Below, one piece after another: positions 1 through 7,734 of a DNA stretch of 64,000 bases (the stretch's first letter is position 1; every line of letters begins with the position of its first letter). The notes beneath the pieces were generated by a model, which saw nothing but the letters and a program-made list of their open reading frames with translations, was not told where the DNA came from and made no database searches. The stretch lies in the NCBI GenBank assembly GCA_023129075.1, contig JAGMCT010000013.1, positions 1-64,000 on the forward strand. Reading direction: 5' to 3'. This stretch comes from Microcaldota archaeon. Lineage in GTDB: Archaea > Micrarchaeota > Micrarchaeia > Anstonellales > Bilamarchaeaceae. A program made the translations under genes and the position numbers.

Positions 1-1
1 G

Positions 2-460
2 AATGCTGCTCAGGCTTTGGGAGAAGCTGCTGTAAATAAGAAAACTCAAGAACTTGTGTTGAAACTGCTCATTGAGAAACTTTGTGATGAGAATCCAGAT
101 GTGAGAGATGGCGCTGCTGAGGTTTTGGCACATGCTGATAAAAATGAGGTTGATATCTCTGTTGCTGTTCCTGCATCCATTGCAATTCCTGCACTTGTAA
201 AAGCACTTGGTGATGAGGTTCGGAATGTAAGAAAGATTGCTGCCACTATTCTCAAAACTTTTCTCTCAAGCATAGAAGACAAACGTTCTCTTATCCTTAT
301 TCTTAGGAAATTCCCTAAAACTTCTGAGTCTAGAGAATTTGCAATAGAGATACACAAAGAATGGATGAAGAAGCAGAACGAAAGAATAGAATTGCAGAAA
401 CCCGAGATGAGAAAACCAAGGAATAATGATAAAGGAAGATTAAAGAGAATGGTGAATTGA
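2..460 (+). CDS. HEAT-repeat protein with MRKP C-terminal domain (5' truncated by window edge)
   Basis: The reading frame is open to the first bases of the window and the upstream residues (N-A-A-Q-A-L-G-E-A-A) continue the HEAT pattern, so the true start lies outside. Two or three HEAT helix pairs are visible (K-L-L-I-E-K-L, then R-D-G-A-A-E-V-L, and A-I-P-A-L-V-K-A-L-G-D-E). The last ~60 residues form a domain shared with other proteins here: a helix ending in E-I-H-K-E-W, then I-E-L-Q-K-P-E-M-R-K-P, and a basic end L-K-R-M-V-N. The stop TGA overlaps the next start (TGATG), so the two HEAT genes are probably co-translated. HEAT solenoids bind proteins; the partner is unknown. Confidence 0.85.
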   Translation, partial: NAAQALGEAAVNKKTQELVLKLLIEKLCDENPDVRDGAAEVLAHADKNEVDISVAVPASIAIPALVKALGDEVRNVRKIAATILKTFLSSIEDKRSLILILRKFPKTSESREFAIEIHKEWMKKQNERIELQKPEMRKPRNNDKGRLKRMVN

Positions 461-1401
461 TGGAAGAGAAAGAGATTAAGGAATTAGCTGAGAAACTTTC
501 GGATGAGAATTCTGATATGAGAATGGGGGCTGCCGGAGATCTAAGAGATGCTGCTAAAAAGGGGGTGGATATCTCTATTGCAATTCTTCCACTTGTAGAT
601 TTACTTTGCGATGGATCTTATTATGTGAGATGGAGCGTTGCCAGGGCTTTGGGAGAAGCTGCGACGAATAAAAAAACTAAAGAACTTGTGTTAAAACTGC
701 TCATTGAGAAACTTTCTGATGAAAACCAAGCTATGAGAGAGGGAGCTATTGAGGCATTGAAAAACGCTTTGGAAAATAATGCAGATATCTCTATTGCAAT
801 TCCTGCTCTTGAAGAGGTGCTTTCTGGTAACGATATGATAGTTGGGGATCATGCTAAGGAACTCTTGATAATGGCTACTCTAAATGAAGAAATAAGAGAG
901 ATTGTACTAGAACTGCTTGTTGAGAAGCTTTCTGGTAAAAGATGGTCGTCAATAGTAGGAGCTGCCAAGGTTTTGTCGGGTGCTGCTGGAAGGGGAATTG
1001 ATATCTCCATTGCAATTCCTGCACTTGGAGAAACACTCTTTATTGATGACCACACAACTATAAGAACGTATGTTATTTGGGCTCTGGAAAGCGCTGCTAA
1101 AAATGGAGCAGATCTCTCTATTATAGTTCCTGCTCTTGGAGAGGTGCTTTCTGACAGTGGTCGGGATATAAGAAACAAGAGTGCTGAATTCTTGAGAGGA
1201 GTTGCAGGAGATTGTAAGAGTAAAGAGGAACTTTTAGAACTCTTAAGGAAAATAAAAGGTTCTCCTGAGGCTAAAGAAGTGGCAAAGGGAATATACGAAA
1301 CATGGATAAGGGAACGGAACGAGAAAATAGAACTGCAAAAACAGAAAATGAGAAAGCCGGAAAAACCAGATAGAAAGAAATTGAGGAAGGCATTAAACTA
1401 A
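460..1401 (+). CDS. HEAT-repeat protein with MRKP C-terminal domain
   Basis: A 313-residue alpha-solenoid. Repeats of 35-40 residues recur with the signature (K/N)-G-x-D-I-S-I-A-I-P-A-L and with E-L-V-L-K-L-L-I-E-K-L-S-D-E-N. ATG at 460 is chosen over the TTG one codon earlier because it overlaps the previous stop. After the solenoid comes the shared C-terminal domain: K-E-E-L-L-E-L-L-R-K-I-K-G-S-P-E-A, a second short helix, E-L-Q-K-Q-K-M-R-K-P, and K-L-R-K-A-L-N. No signal peptide or membrane segment is visible, so it is probably cytoplasmic unless the tail is a targeting signal. It is paralogous to the gene before it and to the pair near 10 kb. The molecular role is unknown. Confidence 0.85.
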   Translation: MEEKEIKELAEKLSDENSDMRMGAAGDLRDAAKKGVDISIAILPLVDLLCDGSYYVRWSVARALGEAATNKKTKELVLKLLIEKLSDENQAMREGAIEALKNALENNADISIAIPALEEVLSGNDMIVGDHAKELLIMATLNEEIREIVLELLVEKLSGKRWSSIVGAAKVLSGAAGRGIDISIAIPALGETLFIDDHTTIRTYVIWALESAAKNGADLSIIVPALGEVLSDSGRDIRNKSAEFLRGVAGDCKSKEELLELLRKIKGSPEAKEVAKGIYETWIRERNEKIELQKQKMRKPEKPDRKKLRKALN

Positions 1402-1429
1402 TCTAAGCCGGCGGAACCAACAGAGCAGA

Positions 1430-1441
1430 TTATTAAATATT
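1430..1441 (+). promoter_or_regulatory. TATA box of the carS-RNA ligase unit
   Basis: The A/T-rich box TTATTAAATATTTC lies about 25 nt before the ATG at 1460, the usual distance between an archaeal TATA box and transcription start. It supports a leaderless message beginning at the CarS start codon. Confidence 0.5.
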
Positions 1442-1459
1442 TCGCATCAAGGGTTGAGC

Positions 1460-1969
1460 ATGGAAATAGTAAGCGTTTTGCTTTTTCTTCTTCCTTTGTA
1501 TGTTGCGAACGCAATACCTGTAGTACTTGGAGGAGGAGCGCCGATTGATTTTGGCATTAAGTTTGGCGACGGAAGAAGACTGTTTGGAAAGGGAAAAACC
1601 ATAAGAGGATTTTTGTCTGCAATAAGCGGGGGAACACTTACTGCAGCAATTGTATGTTATTTTTTTATTATCCCTGAAATAGGAGATGTGCAAATGCAGT
1701 TTCTTGCAGGAATAATCGGGTCTTTTGGAGTTATGATTGGGGATGTAGTTGGAAGCTTTATAAAAAGGAGGATGAATATAGAAGCCGGAAAACCGTTCTT
1801 CCTTGACCAGGTGCTTTTTATTGTGGTGGCAATTATATTTGCGTATCCTTTTGCACCTGCATTATATACTATAGAGAATGTAGCTTTTATGATTGTGCTT
1901 TCCTACCTACTGCACGCCGGGACAAATAGAATAGCCAATCTAGTTGGATTGAAAAAAGTACCGTGGTGA
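1460..1969 (+). CDS. carS: CDP-archaeol synthase
   Basis: Transfers CTP onto digeranylgeranylglyceryl phosphate to make CDP-archaeol, the activated precursor of ether phospholipids, at the cytoplasmic membrane. The 169-residue protein has about five hydrophobic segments and the family (DUF46/CarS) signatures: an N-terminal hairpin ending P-V-V-L-G-G-G-A-P-I-D-F-G, the loop R-R-L-F-G-K-G-K-T-I-R-G, and D-Q-V-L-F-I followed by a terminal membrane segment. ATG at 1460 is preferred to the TTG two codons upstream because it sits about 25 nt after a TATA box. The RNA ligase gene starts 4 nt after its stop, so they are likely co-transcribed. Confidence 0.93.
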   Translation: MEIVSVLLFLLPLYVANAIPVVLGGGAPIDFGIKFGDGRRLFGKGKTIRGFLSAISGGTLTAAIVCYFFIIPEIGDVQMQFLAGIIGSFGVMIGDVVGSFIKRRMNIEAGKPFFLDQVLFIVVAIIFAYPFAPALYTIENVAFMIVLSYLLHAGTNRIANLVGLKKVPW

Positions 1970-1973
1970 ATAA

Positions 1974-2993
1974 ATGGATGGAATTGTTGAAAAAGGAATA
2001 GAAAAAAGAAAGATAATAGAGCATGACGGATACCTCCAATTTAGGGAGAAGTATCGGGGTGTGGAAAGGGGAACAATAGTATTCAAAAACGGAAGGGTTG
2101 TGCCTGGCTATCCCCACATAAAAAGAATCTTTAATATTGAAAACGGAATAAAGAAGCATTTTGAAGGCATATTCACAGCTGAGGAGAAGATAGACGGATA
2201 TAATCTTAGGAGCATATTGCACAAAGGGAAATTAATGTGCTTAAGCAGAGGGGGATTTGTTGACTGGTTTGGAATGGAAAAGCTTGGGGAAGTGGAGATA
2301 TTCTTGAAAAAGAATCCTAAATTTGTTGTATATGGAGAAATGAAGGGGAATACTCCGTATACTCCTCCTGCCGAGAGATATGATGTAAGGTATTATGTGT
2401 TTGATTTGTGGAACGGAAAGAGATTTCTTAAAAGAAAGGAAATTGGAAAAAAACTAGAAGGATACAAAATAAAGCAGGTTCCGCTGGTTGGGGAATTTAA
2501 AAGGGATGAAACAGAAAAACTGAAAAAGGTTTTGAAAAGGATGGAAAAAAATGAAAAAGAAGGAATTGTATTCAAAGCGGAGAAAAGGGTAAAATTTGTG
2601 CTTCCTTCTGCAGATATTGAAGACCTGGAGCAGAAAGGACATCTTTTATTTGACCTTCCTCCGGGCTATTACAAACAGAGAATATTCAGGTCTTTTTTGA
2701 GTATAAAACAGCTTGGGCTGGAAAAGAGGCGGTACAACTCAAGGATGGGGAGAGCAATATACGGCGGGCTGGAGAAAGCAGTAAAGGAAGGAAACATGAG
2801 TGAAAGATACAGAATAAGGATGAGCCTGAAGGGCTGGGAAAAACTGAAAAAGGAATTCGGAAAGGAGATAAAGATAGAAGAGGTAGACTTAAAAAAATGG
2901 AAGGGCACCTATGAAATAGAATTCCTTAAGGTGTATAAAAGAAGCAGTTCAATACTTAAAAATGCAGTAACGGGATTCTCTGTTGCGGACTGA
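1974..2993 (+). CDS. ATP-dependent RNA ligase, Rnl3 family
   Basis: Archaeal Rnl3-type ligase, which joins or circularises RNA through an adenylated lysine. The nucleotidyltransferase motifs are in order: motif I K-I-D-G with adenylated Lys72, S-R-G-G-F near 91, motif III V-Y-G-E-M-K-G near 119-125, motif IIIa Y-V-F-D-L-W near 141, motif IV E-G-I-V-F near 196-200, and motif V V-K-F with Lys207. At 339 residues it is a little shorter than the Methanothermobacter enzyme, but it keeps the C-terminal helical dimerisation region. The gene abuts, tail to tail with no spacer, the PIN-domain gene annotated elsewhere as its partner family, which supports a joint role in RNA processing. Its cellular substrate is unknown. 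Confidence 0.92.
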   Translation: MDGIVEKGIEKRKIIEHDGYLQFREKYRGVERGTIVFKNGRVVPGYPHIKRIFNIENGIKKHFEGIFTAEEKIDGYNLRSILHKGKLMCLSRGGFVDWFGMEKLGEVEIFLKKNPKFVVYGEMKGNTPYTPPAERYDVRYYVFDLWNGKRFLKRKEIGKKLEGYKIKQVPLVGEFKRDETEKLKKVLKRMEKNEKEGIVFKAEKRVKFVLPSADIEDLEQKGHLLFDLPPGYYKQRIFRSFLSIKQLGLEKRRYNSRMGRAIYGGLEKAVKEGNMSERYRIRMSLKGWEKLKKEFGKEIKIEEVDLKKWKGTYEIEFLKVYKRSSSILKNAVTGFSVAD

Positions 2994-3548
2994 TTATTTT
3001 TTGGTTAAGAAACTCCAGAATCTGGTAGCATCCATATATTTACAGCCTAATTTATTGGCAAGATTTATGATGCCAGTGTCAGATGTAATAATGGTTGCTT
3101 TGAGCTCCTTTGCAAGCATAAGAACATCAAAATCCTCTGTGCTGTCAAGGATTCCTTCCCTTAAAGATGCACGATATTTTTCTCTGAGTTTTTTTAATTT
3201 TTCATCGTTGTCAGGACGGTTGTCTTTTGCATATTGTTCTGCAAGCCTTAAACCTTTGTTTACCCTGCCTCTTATGTCATGAATAAAATCATAAAAAATC
3301 GCTGCAGGCACTGTAAGGGAATAAACATCCGGGGATCTTACCTTTACTACAAGCTCAAGTTCTTCTACGCCTTTTTCTGCAAAAAAGAAAAGCTCCTTCA
3401 TTATTGAAGGGGGAACATAAAACTCATATCTTTTTCTTTTTATTACCTTTATGAAACCTTTAATTGCATCTGTAGGGCTCTCTCCGAATTTTTTTCTTGA
3501 ATACGGATTCACAAACAAACAGGTATCAAGAACAAATTTCCTTGCCAT
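2994..3548 (-). CDS. HARP-family RNA-free RNase P (PIN_5, RNA ligase partner family)
   Basis: PIN-domain nuclease of the family first named RNA ligase partner (MJ0950 type) and later identified as homologs of Aquifex RNase P, which cleave 5' leaders from pre-tRNA without an RNA subunit. At 184 residues it is close to the ~190-residue Aquifex protein. Visible are L-D-T-C at the start of the PIN fold, the inserted helical spike region (about residues 95-135), the acidic stretch D-S-T-E-D-F-D-V-L-M-L-A-K-E-L and S-D-T-G, which supply the metal-binding aspartates. A TATA-like CTTTAAAAG box sits about 25 nt before the ATG, suggesting a leaderless message. It matters here because the Rpp29 gene is absent from its usual locus (20898-21023). 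Confidence 0.88.
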   Translation of the reverse strand: MARKFVLDTCLFVNPYSRKKFGESPTDAIKGFIKVIKRKRYEFYVPPSIMKELFFFAEKGVEELELVVKVRSPDVYSLTVPAAIFYDFIHDIRGRVNKGLRLAEQYAKDNRPDNDEKLKKLREKYRASLREGILDSTEDFDVLMLAKELKATIITSDTGIINLANKLGCKYMDATRFWSFLTKK

Positions 3549-3591
3549 AAAAAAGAATTCTTGTTTATTCTTTTAAAGCTTTTGGTAGGGG

Positions 3592-4575
3592 TTACTTGCA
3601 AAGAAGCCCGGAATCCAGGTTCAATTCCCTGTTGGAAACAGTGCAGTAAAAACCATGTTCAGAGCAGGACCTGTAAAAATCGCATATTTTGGATGAATCA
3701 GTCGGGTAATCTATTGCAAGAATGAATTTTCCATCCTCTAATGCTTCATCAAGGTATGTCAGGGAGGAGGATGTTTCTTCCTCGTCCTGTATTTCATTAT
3801 CCGCATACCATGTATCCTCTTTTCCTAAGCCGTCTATAATTTCTCTGTAATTAGCATAGGCATAAAGTTCGGGCGCATTCTGGGAAACCACCAGGAAATC
3901 AGGGTTGTATTTCTTTCCGCGTTCACGAATGTAATTTACAAAGGAAATCATCCTTTCAGCGGTCTGGAATTCTCCCTGCTCTGCATAATATTCATAGGAA
4001 TCAAGCCTGTCAAGATAAACGCCGTTGTAGCCTGCTTCAGAGATATCCTGAATCCTGTACAAAATTATTGTCTGCCAGACGGGGTGCCAGTATTTTACCT
4101 TGTAATTTCCCTCCCATTCAAGATTTTTTTCATCTATAAAAGATGGGGGATTTTCATACCATTCCTTCTTCCAGTAATCCCTGTAAAGTTCGGCTTCTCC
4201 TATGCTCAGATAAGAAAGAACAATTTTGCCCTGGGAATTCAATTCTTTTATCTGCTGTTTGGTTAGAACTGCATCATCTATATCCACTATAATATAGGTA
4301 ACATTAAGGGAAAGAAGAAACTGAAAATCCACATCCTGAAGCTGGTAATGAAAAGGCTTGTATATTGGGGGTTCCGGCTCGGCTTCAGTTTCAGCTAATT
4401 GAGTTGCATTCTCTTTGTGCTCTAGGGTATAATTTAAAAGATGAGAAAGGTCCGTAGAAATGGGGGGATGTTCAACTGCTTCAGAAAGATTTTGTGTAAA
4501 ATAATTCTCATAGAATTCCGTGTTTATACATCCAAACATTAAAAAACCAAGAAAAATGAAAAGTAATCTCTTCAT
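3592..4575 (-). CDS. Lipoprotein with GH114 / MJ1477-type glycosidase-like domain
   Basis: N-terminal hydrophobic stretch ending in a lipobox (L-M-F-G-C, Cys16) predicts an exported lipid-anchored protein. After a Glu/Pro-rich linker (to about residue 95) comes a TIM-barrel-like domain with family landmarks: Y-I-I-V-D-I-D-D-A, S-Y-L-S-I-G-E-A-E-L-Y-R-D-Y-W, Y-W-H-P-V-W, G-V-Y-L-D-R-L-D-S and V-V-S-Q-N-A-P-E-L. These match the endo-alpha-1,4-polygalactosaminidase (GH114) superfamily that includes archaeal MJ1477. The acidic residues of D-I-D-D and L-D-R-L-D are candidate catalytic residues. It probably acts on cell-surface glycans; the substrate is not shown. It has its own TATA box about 25 nt upstream and follows two envelope genes on the same strand. 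Confidence 0.82.
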   Translation of the reverse strand: MKRLLFIFLGFLMFGCINTEFYENYFTQNLSEAVEHPPISTDLSHLLNYTLEHKENATQLAETEAEPEPPIYKPFHYQLQDVDFQFLLSLNVTYIIVDIDDAVLTKQQIKELNSQGKIVLSYLSIGEAELYRDYWKKEWYENPPSFIDEKNLEWEGNYKVKYWHPVWQTIILYRIQDISEAGYNGVYLDRLDSYEYYAEQGEFQTAERMISFVNYIRERGKKYNPDFLVVSQNAPELYAYANYREIIDGLGKEDTWYADNEIQDEEETSSSLTYLDEALEDGKFILAIDYPTDSSKICDFYRSCSEHGFYCTVSNRELNLDSGLLCK

Positions 4576-4634
4576 AAAACATGAGATATTTGGTAAGTTT
4601 TAAAAATCCTGATGGTCTGGGGGGTAATCTCAAT

Positions 4635-5285
4635 TCAGTTCTCCAGAATGAGAATCTCTTTTAGTTCCTCTTTTGTCATGAAACCATAAGGGCCTTCCTC
4701 ATCAATAATCATGGAAGGGTAACTCGTAATATTATATTTTTCTTCAAGTGCTTCAACAACTGCTACATTAATGGAGCCGTCAAACGAATATGTGCGAATC
4801 TGTCTGCCTACCTCATTTCTGAGAAATGTTAATTCATTTCCCTGTTCCCTGCATTCAGAGCAATCAATATTTGAATAGAAATAAAGGATATGGTGGGTAG
4901 TAAGATTGCATATCTCTTTTGCTTTTAACCCAAGGATGTAATTTCTTACTTCCAGCTGAAAGTATCTTTTTTTCAACTCATAATCAGTGTAGCCCTTTTC
5001 TTTTTCCATGAATTCAAGTGTTGAGCCTATTGACCAGCTTTCCTCATCCAGATTTTTCTGCTCTGCAATATATACGGGGCAAAAAAGGTCATCATCAAGT
5101 AAAAAAAGAAGCTCAGAGGAATGCATATGTTCAATAAGGCTTTGAATTTCAGAACCTATTTCCTCTGCAAAAAAAGAATTTATATGCGCCCCTAAATAGA
5201 AGCCTGCACCGAATAATGCAAAGGTAATAATAAATGCAAAAAGGTAAATATGCCAGCTGAATGAATGAGTTATCTTGTTTCCCAT
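4635..5285 (-). CDS. Membrane-anchored thioredoxin-like protein
   Basis: One N-terminal transmembrane segment (about residues 11-33), a charged helical middle containing an isolated Cys69, and a C-terminal thioredoxin-like fold. The fold starts at H-H-I-L-Y-F-Y-S-N with the redox motif C142-S-E-C145 and ends with S-Y-P-S-M-I-I, which gives the typical cis-proline. It is likely an extracytoplasmic disulfide oxidase or reductase tethered to the membrane. The start overlaps the end of the glycosyltransferase gene by 16 nt, so the two are translated from one message. Substrates could include the cysteine-rich surface protein at 29646-31745, but nothing in the sequence proves that. Confidence 0.75.
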   Translation of the reverse strand: MGNKITHSFSWHIYLFAFIITFALFGAGFYLGAHINSFFAEEIGSEIQSLIEHMHSSELLFLLDDDLFCPVYIAEQKNLDEESWSIGSTLEFMEKEKGYTDYELKKRYFQLEVRNYILGLKAKEICNLTTHHILYFYSNIDCSECREQGNELTFLRNEVGRQIRTYSFDGSINVAVVEALEEKYNITSYPSMIIDEEGPYGFMTKEELKEILILEN

Positions 5286-6502
5286 ACTTGCTTAGCTCCT
5301 GTAAGTTCTTTAAATATTACTGTTAGCCATACCGCAACCCAGATGTAGCTGTATACAAAAGAGAATAAGGCTATATCAAGCAGGCTGATTTTATTCTTGT
5401 ACTTCTTTTCGTATATCTCTATGTTGCTGATTCCATACAAAGTCCATAAAAAAGAGGAAATTATTAGGAAAAGAGCAATGAATGAAAGCCCGTCCAGGCC
5501 GAAAACCCATGAGGAAAGAAAACCTATCTTGTCATACCAAAAGTAATTATTAAATATAAATTTATCAGCTAAAACAACAAACATGAGAACCATGGGGAGA
5601 AAGAATATGAAATCCATTATCATGCCGATGTATACAAAATCCCCATATTTTGGATTGTAAAGGTGCTTATGGATTATCCTGTTTCTTATTCCACCTCTAA
5701 GCCACCTAACCCTTTGTTTTATTAAATCCGTTAAGTTTAGAGGGGGAACAGTATAAACGATTGCATCAAGGGAGCTTCTTATCCTGTATCCCAGGGATTG
5801 GAGATGAATCGCTATCTCCTGGTCTTCTGTTATGCTCTTTTCATTAAAACCATCCGCCTCTTCAAGAACCTCCTTTTTGAACATGCTGAAAGGGCCTGGA
5901 GTAACATAAACAGAATCAGCAGTCATAAGCAGTCTTCTTAGAAACAAGATAAAAGCATACTCTATATATTGGAATTTCGCAAGAAAGGATTTTGGTTCAT
6001 ATATTTTCACCGCAGCACTTGCAGCACCAACATAATCATCATTGAACAAAGAGAGCATCTTCTTAAGAACATCCTTTTCAACAAAACTGTCGGAATCCAT
6101 GGTTGCTATAAAATCTCCTTTTGCATATTTTAGTCCAACATTCTTTGCATGGGCTGCATTTCCAAAATGTTTTATTCTTATGTATCTTATTTTCTTTCCG
6201 AAACTTTTCAGCTTTTCAGGGGTTTTGTCTGTTGAACCATCATCAACAATTATTATTTCGTATTTATCTTTTGGGTAGTCTAAAGAAAGGAGGGAGTTTA
6301 TGGTTTTTTTTATGAGTTTTTCTTCATTGTAAACAGGAAGGAGGATAGAAACAAAAGGAAGTTTGCTCCATTTTTTTCCTTTTATCTCCATCTTCTCTCT
6401 GTTGAAAAGATAGAGTATTATAAGAAATACCGCTGCATATGTAATTATGAAAAAACTTATGTAAGTTGCAATTATGGAGATAGGCAGTGAAAAAAATTGC
6501 AT
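5270..6502 (-). CDS. Membrane glycosyltransferase, family 2
   Basis: Processive-type GT2 enzyme: an N-terminal membrane segment (about 10-32), a cytosolic catalytic domain and three or four C-terminal membrane segments. Catalytic landmarks are V-D-D-G-S-T (Asp87/88), D-S-D at 136-138, T-E-D at 225-227 as catalytic base region, and Q-R-V-R-W at 263-267, the Q-x-x-R-W motif of cellulose, chitin and poly-GlcNAc synthases. It probably builds or extends an exported polysaccharide or lipid-linked glycan; the sugar cannot be read from sequence. A TATA box lies about 26 nt before the ATG. It heads a unit with the thioredoxin-like gene and may be functionally linked to the GH114-like lipoprotein downstream. 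Confidence 0.9.
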   Translation of the reverse strand: MQFFSLPISIIATYISFFIITYAAVFLIILYLFNREKMEIKGKKWSKLPFVSILLPVYNEEKLIKKTINSLLSLDYPKDKYEIIIVDDGSTDKTPEKLKSFGKKIRYIRIKHFGNAAHAKNVGLKYAKGDFIATMDSDSFVEKDVLKKMLSLFNDDYVGAASAAVKIYEPKSFLAKFQYIEYAFILFLRRLLMTADSVYVTPGPFSMFKKEVLEEADGFNEKSITEDQEIAIHLQSLGYRIRSSLDAIVYTVPPLNLTDLIKQRVRWLRGGIRNRIIHKHLYNPKYGDFVYIGMIMDFIFFLPMVLMFVVLADKFIFNNYFWYDKIGFLSSWVFGLDGLSFIALFLIISSFLWTLYGISNIEIYEKKYKNKISLLDIALFSFVYSYIWVAVWLTVIFKELTGAKQVWETR

Positions 6503-6543
6503 AAAAACATCTAAGAAATGGGATTTTTAAGGGTATGCCCCGG

Positions 6544-7419
6544 CTATGTGTCCGCTCCCAAATAGGTTCTTATGAAGAAACCAAGGGTAAAGCTTATTGT
6601 TGCAACCGTAAGGGAAAGAAGGGCCATCTCCAGGAATTTAGGCCAGAAGGGTTTGTTTTTTGCAATGCTGATGAAAAAGGTATAGCTTGCTACTATAATA
6701 AGAGTTAATGAAAGCACAGAAGCAAGAGCATAGTAAACATTTGAGAAAATGAAATAAGGAAGCACCAAAAGAAAAACGGTTATTATGTAGGCAAAACCTG
6801 TGTAGAAAGCTGCCTTAAACGGATTTTTCTCCTTTATAAGGTCTTTTTCTTCTTTGGAAGAAAGATAGCTTGAGGCAGCCATGGAAAGTGAAGCTGCAAC
6901 ACCTATTACAAGGCCGACACTGCCTATAAGGCGGGAATTCTGCAGGGTGAGGGTTAGACCTGCAAGGGCTCCGCTCAATTCTACGAGTGCATCATTAAGG
7001 CCGAGAACAACAGAACTTGCGTATTCTACCCTTTCTTCTGAGATTAAATCAAGAACCTCCATCTCGTGCCGTTCCTCTTCTTGGATTACCTTTGAGAGCT
7101 GGGGGTATTTCTTTTCAAGCCTGGAGTAGAACTCCTGGGCAGAGCTTTCACCGCTTTCCATGAATCTAAGGCCAAAGGAAAGACCCAGGGTTGAGGAAAT
7201 GAATGTGTAATAATATAGTTTGAAAAGGTCTGGTGAGACATCCTTATTTGTAATCTTTTTCAGAATATTATAATGTTTTAATTCTTCTTTTGCTATTCTT
7301 TTGAGTATTTTCTTATTTTTCTTGTCTTTTACGAGCTTTACCATGTTTAAGTAGATATTGTGTTCAGTTATTTCGTTCTTTTGCGCCTCAAGAATAAGGG
7401 AGATATAGTCTTTTCCCAT
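6544..7419 (-). CDS. Ferritin-like domain fused to VIT1/CCC1-type transporter
   Basis: The N-terminal ~140 residues are a rubrerythrin/ferritin-like four-helix bundle with the iron-ligand pattern E...E-E-L-K-H-Y and E-E-E-R-H-E. The C-terminal half has about five membrane segments with VIT1/CCC1 features: L-G-L-N-D-A-L-V-E-L-S-G-A-L-A-G and S-M-A-A-S-S-Y-L-S-S-K-E-E. This matches membrane-bound ferritins (MbfA/Fer-VIT type), which export or detoxify iron or manganese. ATG at 7419 (M-G-K-D-Y) is preferred to one three codons upstream because a TATA-like AATAAAAACC lies about 24 nt before it. Confidence 0.88.
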   Translation of the reverse strand: MGKDYISLILEAQKNEITEHNIYLNMVKLVKDKKNKKILKRIAKEELKHYNILKKITNKDVSPDLFKLYYYTFISSTLGLSFGLRFMESGESSAQEFYSRLEKKYPQLSKVIQEEERHEMEVLDLISEERVEYASSVVLGLNDALVELSGALAGLTLTLQNSRLIGSVGLVIGVAASLSMAASSYLSSKEEKDLIKEKNPFKAAFYTGFAYIITVFLLVLPYFIFSNVYYALASVLSLTLIIVASYTFFISIAKNKPFWPKFLEMALLSLTVATISFTLGFFIRTYLGADT

Positions 7420-7463
7420 GCTAATCATCAGTTAGTTAGGTTTTTATTTCTTTTGAAAAGGAA

Positions 7464-7555
7464 AAGCCCCAGAGGGGAATTGGACCCCACGAAAGAGGGG
7501 CACTCAGTATTCCCATTGGCCCCTCTATACGCTTTACTCCCCTTCTGTATTCTAA
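7464..7555 (-). repeat. Downstream copy of the tRNA-Thr 3' end with hairpin
   Basis: Bases 7464-7488 are identical over 25 bp to 7565-7589, the 3' end of tRNA-Thr (acceptor strand, T-arm 3' strand and T-loop), in the same orientation and 101 bp away. Beyond it the copy diverges, so no second tRNA is encoded. On the minus strand the interval between tRNA and copy holds an 8-bp inverted repeat (AGAGGGGC / GCCCCTCT). The copy ends in a T-rich run that could terminate the tRNA transcript. It resembles the units after tRNA-Arg at 43315-43498. Confidence 0.7.
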
Positions 7556-7565
7556 TTAATTGGTA

Positions 7566-7637
7566 AGCCCCAGAGGGGAATTGGACCCCTGACCTCCTGT
7601 TTACAAGACAGGCGCTCTACCACTGAGCTACTGAGGC
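7566..7637 (-). tRNA. tRNA-Thr (UGU)
   Basis: A 72-nt cloverleaf: acceptor GCCTCAG/CTGGGGC (one G-U pair), D-stem GCTC/GAGC, anticodon stem CCTGT/ACAGG with loop CTTGTAA (anticodon TGT), and T-stem AGGGG/CCCCT with loop TCCAATT. The discriminator base is U, as usual in archaeal threonine tRNAs. CCA is not encoded. No intron is present. Confidence 0.95.
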
Positions 7638-7698
7638 GGATAAAAAGTAGAAAAAGAATAGGGGAAAGGATTTAAAAGCATTATCAGGAATCGGACCG

Positions 7699-7710
7699 AG
7701 ATTTAAAAAC
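7699..7710 (+). promoter_or_regulatory. TATA box of the TctA-like gene
   Basis: GATTTAAAAACC lies about 30 nt before the ATG at 7735, the expected position for a leaderless or near-leaderless archaeal transcript. Confidence 0.5.
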
Positions 7711-7734
7711 CAATAGTAAAAAGATAAAGAATAA

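Noticed and set aside
7466..7566. Second tRNA gene next to tRNA-Thr
   Set aside because: Only the 3' end is copied; there is no matching 5' acceptor, D-arm or anticodon arm, and the base of the T-stem is mismatched.
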